Origin: Datisca glomerata
Lineage: Eukaryota; Streptophyta; Magnoliopsida; Cucurbitales; Datiscaceae
Direction: 5' to 3'
Assembly (NCBI GenBank): GCA_003255025.1
Contig: QANY01005609.1
Coordinates: 667,152-731,151 of the forward strand
Length of the DNA stretch: 64,000 nucleotides
How positions within the stretch are numbered: the first letter of the stretch is position 1; each line of letters starts with the position of its first letter. Below are positions 59,513-64,000 of the stretch, in pieces. The position numbers were made by a program, and so were the translations under genes. The notes under the pieces were generated by a model. That model worked only from the letters and a program-made list of their open reading frames with translations. It was not told where the DNA came from and searched no databases.

Positions 59513-60626
59513 TTTATCAACAAAAGGGGTTCACATGACTTATTCCAGAGTCTGAGATTTCTCTTAAACGTACTATCTTAAAACATTATCTTTTCTTACA
59601 CTATAATAATAAAATAACGATATACATTCTTATTATTTATTTGAGGAATGGATGGATACACAAGCCCATAAATCGTTAGAATGACGCAACGCTCAATTTA
59701 GAAGTTATGTTCAAGCTTGATTTTTATGCCTAGAACATGAGGTTAATGTAATTATGGATCCACGTCACTGAGAGTGACATGTCAAGATTGAAATGATGAC
59801 GTCTAAATATAGCCACGTGACGCCTACGTGGTGTGACGATACTTGAAGTTGACATTCCCTAAAGTGTAGTGTATGTCTTCGAACTTAGTGAACGTTTGAA
59901 GACCTTTCCTTGCCTGGGAACAATCTGGACTTATTATGGATGGAGATTCTAGATTTATTAATTAATTTCTCACTGAGATTTATGGACTTATTATCGAGCT
60001 CATCATGGAGATAACCAAATTATCCACGGACTAATTATAGATATTTGAGATTTGTCAATCAACTTATTATACGGGTTTCTTAACTGATTATCTGTTATCT
60101 GACTCATATGGAGGGGATTTTTGGATCTATCTTCTGACCTATCATGGGTATTCATGAATTTATAAACTCAATTATTGTAAGTATTTATGAAATTATTTAT
60201 TATTTACACTTCTCATGATCTCTGTCACATGAATCTGATCACGCCTAAAGGGGGTTCTAGTATGCATATGAGGGAATCTAGATATATATTTGCTATTTTA
60301 TATTGGCCTATAGCCTCTATGTCATTATTGAATTTACTCACGGCAAAGAAAATGACATATTTCTTAAAGCAAATATTATCATTGACATGTTTTCTGTGAG
60401 AATTTTATCGTCTATAGCCACATTATCATTGTGAAAAGGGCTTCTGACCTCCTCTAAGTATGTCAGTAATACCACATAGGGGAAATGTTTTTTATGCTGG
60501 TTCTACACACCCATGGTAATAGGAAATAACCATGTCTGGTGCCTCAAGCAGAGTATTCCAAGTCGATTGTTGCCTCGGTAACAATGAAATCACCTTAATA
60601 GGCGTGTCAATGATTCTGAGGTAACA
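59513..60626. other. Non-coding interior of the LTR element
   Basis: No protein domain. 59930-60180 shows a loose recurrence of CTTATTAT/ATTATGGA-like phrases, perhaps an older decayed tandem array. Confidence 0.45.
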
Positions 60627-61188
60627 AAAAAATTACCAAGAGGGGCGACTTAGGACTTTTGAGAAAAAAATCACCATTAAGTGTGCCTGATCTAATGACA
60701 AAATTACCACAAGGGTTGACTTAGGAACATTGAATAAAAATAATTGCTAAGTGCATCCGAGGTAACGATAAAATTACCAGGGGGGGTGACTTAGGACTGT
60801 TGAGCGAAACTCACCACTAAGTGCACCCGATGTAACGATAAAATTACCACAAGGGGTGACTTAGGACCGTTGAATAAAAATTATCGCTAAGTACATATGA
60901 GGTAACGACAAAATTACCAGGAGGTCTGACTTAGGACTGTTGAGCAAAAATCACCGCTAAGTGCACCCAATGTAACGACAAAATTACAACAAGGGGTGAC
61001 TTAGGACCGTTGAATAAAAATTACCGCTAAGTGCATCCAAGGTAATAACAAAATTACCACGAGGGGTGACTTAGGACTATTGAGCAAAAATCACTGCTAA
61101 GTGCACCCGAGGTAACGACAAAACTACTATGAGGGGTGACTTAGGACTGTTGAGTAAAAATCACGCTAAGTGTACCTATTTTGGGTAG
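60627..61188 (+). repeat. 70-bp tandem array, eight units, alternating types
   Basis: Units begin AAAATTACCA at 60700, 60770, 60840, 60910, 60980 and 61050, and a variant at 61120, exactly 70 bp apart; a diverged unit precedes from 60627. Two subtypes alternate: one with GTTGAATAAAAATTA, the other with GTTGAGCAAAAATCACC. This gives a 140-bp dimer over at least three rounds. All share GGTGACTTAGGAC and GCTAAGTGCA. Confidence 0.93.
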
Positions 61189-61344
61189 CTTAGGATTATT
61201 GACAAGAAAAAAATTGTCATTAAGCACACTCGAGGTGATGAAAAACATGTTATGAGGGATGACTTAGAATTGAAAGATGTAGAGCATCGTAATTTTTACT
61301 ATGAATTTTGTAGTTATCAAAATGAACCAAAAAATTATGATGTG

Positions 61345-62105
61345 GTACATTATCCTGGAACGCATCTTTTCAGCAAAGATTATTCCTGAAATGCATTTAA
61401 GATGTTTCAGCAAAAATTGTTCCTGAAACGCGTTTAAGATATTTCAGCGAAGTTTATTTCTGAAACGCGTTTAAGACGTTTCAGCGAAGATTATTCCTGA
61501 AACGCATGTAAGACGTTTCAGTAAAGATTAAACCTGGAACGCATTTAAGACATTTCAACAAAGATTGTTCCTAAAATGCATGTATGACATTTAAGTAAAG
61601 ATTGAACCTGGAATGCATTTAAGACGTTTCAGCAAAGATTGTTCCTTAAATACATTTAAGACGTTTCAGCAAAATTGTTCCTGAAACGCGTTTAAGATGT
61701 TTTAACGAAGTTTATTCCTGAAACGCATTTAAGACGTTTCAGCGAAGATTGTTCCTGAAAATGAATTTTTTGAACAAAGGTCGTTTCTAAAATGAGTTTA
61801 AGACATTTCAGCGAAGTTTATTCCTGAAAAGCGTTTAAGACGTTTCAGTGAAGGTTGTTCCTGAAACGCGTTTAAGGCGTTTCAGCGAAGATTGTTCCTG
61901 AAACGCATATAAGACGTTTAAGCAAAGATTGAACCTGAAACGCATTTAAGACGTTTCAGCAAAGATTGTTCCCGAAACGCACTTAAGACGTTTCGGTGAA
62001 GCTTGTTCCTAGAATGAGTTTGAAACATTTCAGCAGAGTAGGACCCTGGGATGCGTTTAAGATGTTCAGTAAAGTTTCTTCCTGAAGTGAAAATATTTTA
62101 GCAAA
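61345..62105 (+). repeat. 37-bp tandem array, about 20 units
   Basis: Units of the form CCTGAAACGCGTTTAAGACG followed by TTTCAGCGAAGATTGTT repeat about 20 times, with a few indels (near 61755 and 62015). Each good unit holds the inverted pair TGAAACG...CGTTTCA with a 9-base loop. Some neighbouring units form 74-bp pairs differing in ATTGTT versus ATTGAA ends. Confidence 0.93.
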
Positions 62106-63173
62106 GGTAGTCTGGCAGAATTTAGCCGCTGTTGCAAATCCCTTCAAAGCGGAACTTGGCAGCTATAACATGTTTGAAATACACAAGTTGTTTTAATTGT
62201 TTATTCCACTCGTTACCACAGAATATGACCGTTGCCGCATGGATTAAATATAACATAGAGATTTATTATGAATATGCTCATGTTAAAAGTCGTATGTAAG
62301 AGCGACGTATATGCAAAGTAGGGATGGGTATATAACCCTTTAAGCATGACCATTACAGATAGTCCAATATGCGTGCGGCCCCTTAGGCAACTTGATTATA
62401 TATTTTTGTACATGTGTGCGCCTTCTTAAGCAGTATCATGCAGGTTCCTACGTGTGTGCACTATCGCAAGTCAAATCGTCTGCGAATTGCACTCTAGCAT
62501 GCGCATTTGCTATCCGGCCATTTCTTGTTGAACTTCGCCCTGGTTAGTTATCTTAATATCAAAAAGCAATGGTACATTTGCTCATGATTTTAATGAATTA
62601 TCTCTTGAAATGATTAGGAATGCATCATTTGAGATGTATCTATCATACACGAGAATAATGTGAGTAGATAATGGTGCATGACTCTAATCACTTGTTATGA
62701 CACTTTGATATTTGGATGCACATTATGAACGTACATATGTTACATATACTACCATGTACTCTCTCATACTTACATTGAAACTTAAGGTCATGCATCACTA
62801 GTGTATATATATGTATTGTTTCAGCTAGTCATCCTTTTGTGAATGCCAGCACAATTAGATTCTTTATTGAAAAGGACTTACCTAGCCAACTACTTCTTGC
62901 AACTCTTACTGGAGGCTAAATGAAAGTGATTGGTATATCATCACATCCAACTGGGGGCTATAACAACAAAGATAACCTTACATGATTGATTCAGTGAATA
63001 AACATTCATCATCATAGTCGAACATCTCATAGTTTGGTGGCTCATCAAGTAAGATCACAACACATATCGAGACTATGTACAAGTTCAAGTGCTACACATT
63101 TGAACTTGCACAAGCGGCTAATGTTTATACATAAATTTTCCATGCTCGACATACCCAATGGGTCCACCTGCCC
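62106..63173. other. Non-coding 3-prime interior of the LTR element
   Basis: No coding domain and no clear polypurine tract directly before the 3-prime LTR. Confidence 0.5.
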
Positions 63174-63748
63174 TCATCGGACCCCTGTGATTATTTACTT
63201 ACAATCGTCGAGTCAAGTAACAAAACTTGGACGGACCCTTACCGCCTTGAGAATGAATTGGAAGCATATGGCTTGGTAAGTTTAGGATGATGCTCGTTGT
63301 GTTGGTCCGCCGCCATGACCTCCCCACTAAGTTTTAGATGCGTCATCCTCTCATTGAGGATGAACCTAGAGACACGTGGTAGCCTCATATAAGTTGGGCT
63401 TATATACACTTGACAATCGTTGATTGACCATCATAAAATTAGGGTTTACCCCCCTCTTTCTATATAAAGGGGCTTAACACTCCTATTAAGGCGGGGGGGG
63501 GGGGGGNNNNNNNNNNNNNNNNGGGGATATACTTTGACATTTCACACACACATTTGGGAGCTTTCTCTCCCTCTCCCTCTCCTTGGCAACCCCAAAGAGG
63601 TGCGTTTGTCGGCGGTTGTCACAGTCTAGGCTGCTAAGGATGCTCATCCTTTCCTCAACGCCAGACCTCCACATTCCCAAGGCTTCATCGATGACTAGAC
63701 GACTCTCTGTTCATGAACCGATCCGATTCAAAATCCATCCTTGAAACA
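63174..63748 (+). mobile_element. 3-prime LTR of coding-less LTR element
   Basis: Begins TCATCGGACCCC (TG altered to TC) and ends CCTTGAAACA. It is the partner of 57988-58487 and contains a G run next to a 16-base gap of N at 63507-63522. It has the about 53-bp segment missing from the other LTR. Confidence 0.9.
63507..63522. other. Assembly gap (16 N) beside a poly-G run
   Basis: Sixteen N follow about 14 G. The other LTR has only seven G at this point, so the gap probably marks unresolved homopolymer sequence and not a missing feature. Confidence 0.95.
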
Positions 63749-64000
63749 CTTTACAAACTAACGAAGTGGAAGGCCATTAAAGCAAGGATTGTGCGATTTA
63801 TGGGTGGCCAAAGGGAGATCTGTTACATATAATGAGGACATGGATGCGGTGATTATTCAATATTAGCATAATTTTGTTTGATTGGAAAGTTCTTCGTAGA
63901 ATCTATCGTAAGATGCTTAGTTGTTCTGAAGCTTCTAATTTGTGTAGGAATGTCCCTCATGAAATTAAGGAGATTGTAAAAAGTTTTCTTTCAGGAAATG
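63749..64000 (+). pseudogene. LINE ORF2 fragment, right of the LTR element
   Basis: 63749-63940 repeats 57789-57985 with scattered differences (for example GAAGTGGAAGGCCATTAAAG versus GAAGTGGAAGACCATTAAAG). It then continues past the point where the left copy is cut, with ASNLCRNVPHEIKEIVKSF-like residues to the window end. Confidence 0.85.

Larger units (their letters stand above)
57988..63748 (+). mobile_element. Large non-coding LTR retroelement (LARD-like), 5.8 kb
   Basis: Paired LTRs, a primer binding site after the first LTR, and about 4.7 kb of interior with no recognisable gag or pol. The interior carries three tandem arrays (24-, 70- and 37-bp periods) and AT-rich spacers. Plant Ty3/gypsy elements of the Tat/Ogre group are known to carry tandem repeats in untranslated parts, so this may be a non-autonomous derivative. 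Differences between its LTRs show that it is not recent. No target duplication is found: GAAGA stands on the left and CTTTA on the right. Confidence 0.85.

Noticed and set aside
60627..62105. CRISPR-like array
   Set aside because: Units are contiguous with no unique spacers, and the locus is inside a plant LTR element.

Overview
The window is nuclear DNA of a flowering plant, most likely a eudicot, although the species cannot be named. One intact intron-containing plant gene sits in a dense, nested set of decayed transposable elements, and a block of organelle-derived DNA lies in the middle. Nothing bacterial (operons, Shine-Dalgarno sites, CRISPR) is present. Almost every coding region apart from the one gene is broken by stops and frameshifts.

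Layout. 1-1518: LTR-like non-coding DNA. 1519-2275: a frameshifted relic resembling the AlkB (2-oxoglutarate/iron oxygenase) domain of plant positive-strand RNA virus replicases, joined directly to a Ty1/copia relic (2275-5926). 5927-11900: AT-rich DNA with a diverged duplicated repeat (8595-9160 and 9725-10110). 12103-13510: a three-exon gene for a small C2-domain protein of the CAR family. 13920-14400: LINE ORF1 relic. 14455-17690: a CACTA transposon with its 5-prime end duplicated and a decayed transposase. 17690-31320: nested copia elements on both strands. One of them is split inside its RNase H domain by a 3,762 bp CACTA insertion (23092-26853) whose ends and 3-bp target duplication are exact. 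31330-34990: a minus-strand copia relic split by an LTR-like insertion that itself holds a LINE fragment. 34997-40148: a nearly full-length minus-strand L1-type LINE.

About 40150-51540 is mitochondrial-type DNA (a NUMT). It carries pseudogenes of rps13 and matR, a plastid fragment (psbE tail, psbF, psbL) and a LINE fragment. 51540-57117 holds the 5-prime part of another minus-strand copia (LTR, primer binding site, gag). From 57420 a LINE fragment is interrupted by a 5.8 kb LTR element (57988-63748). This element has paired LTRs and a primer binding site but no recognisable protein, and carries three separate tandem-repeat arrays (24, 70 and 37 bp periods). The LINE sequence reappears after it.

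The CAR-like gene probably works in calcium-dependent membrane recruitment, as known for CAR proteins in abscisic acid signalling. The rest of the window records successive insertions whose order can partly be read from which element interrupts which. The most unusual items are the virus-like AlkB relic, the coding-less LTR element with its satellite-like arrays, the precise CACTA insertion with gene-like content, and the organelle-DNA block with plastid DNA inside it.
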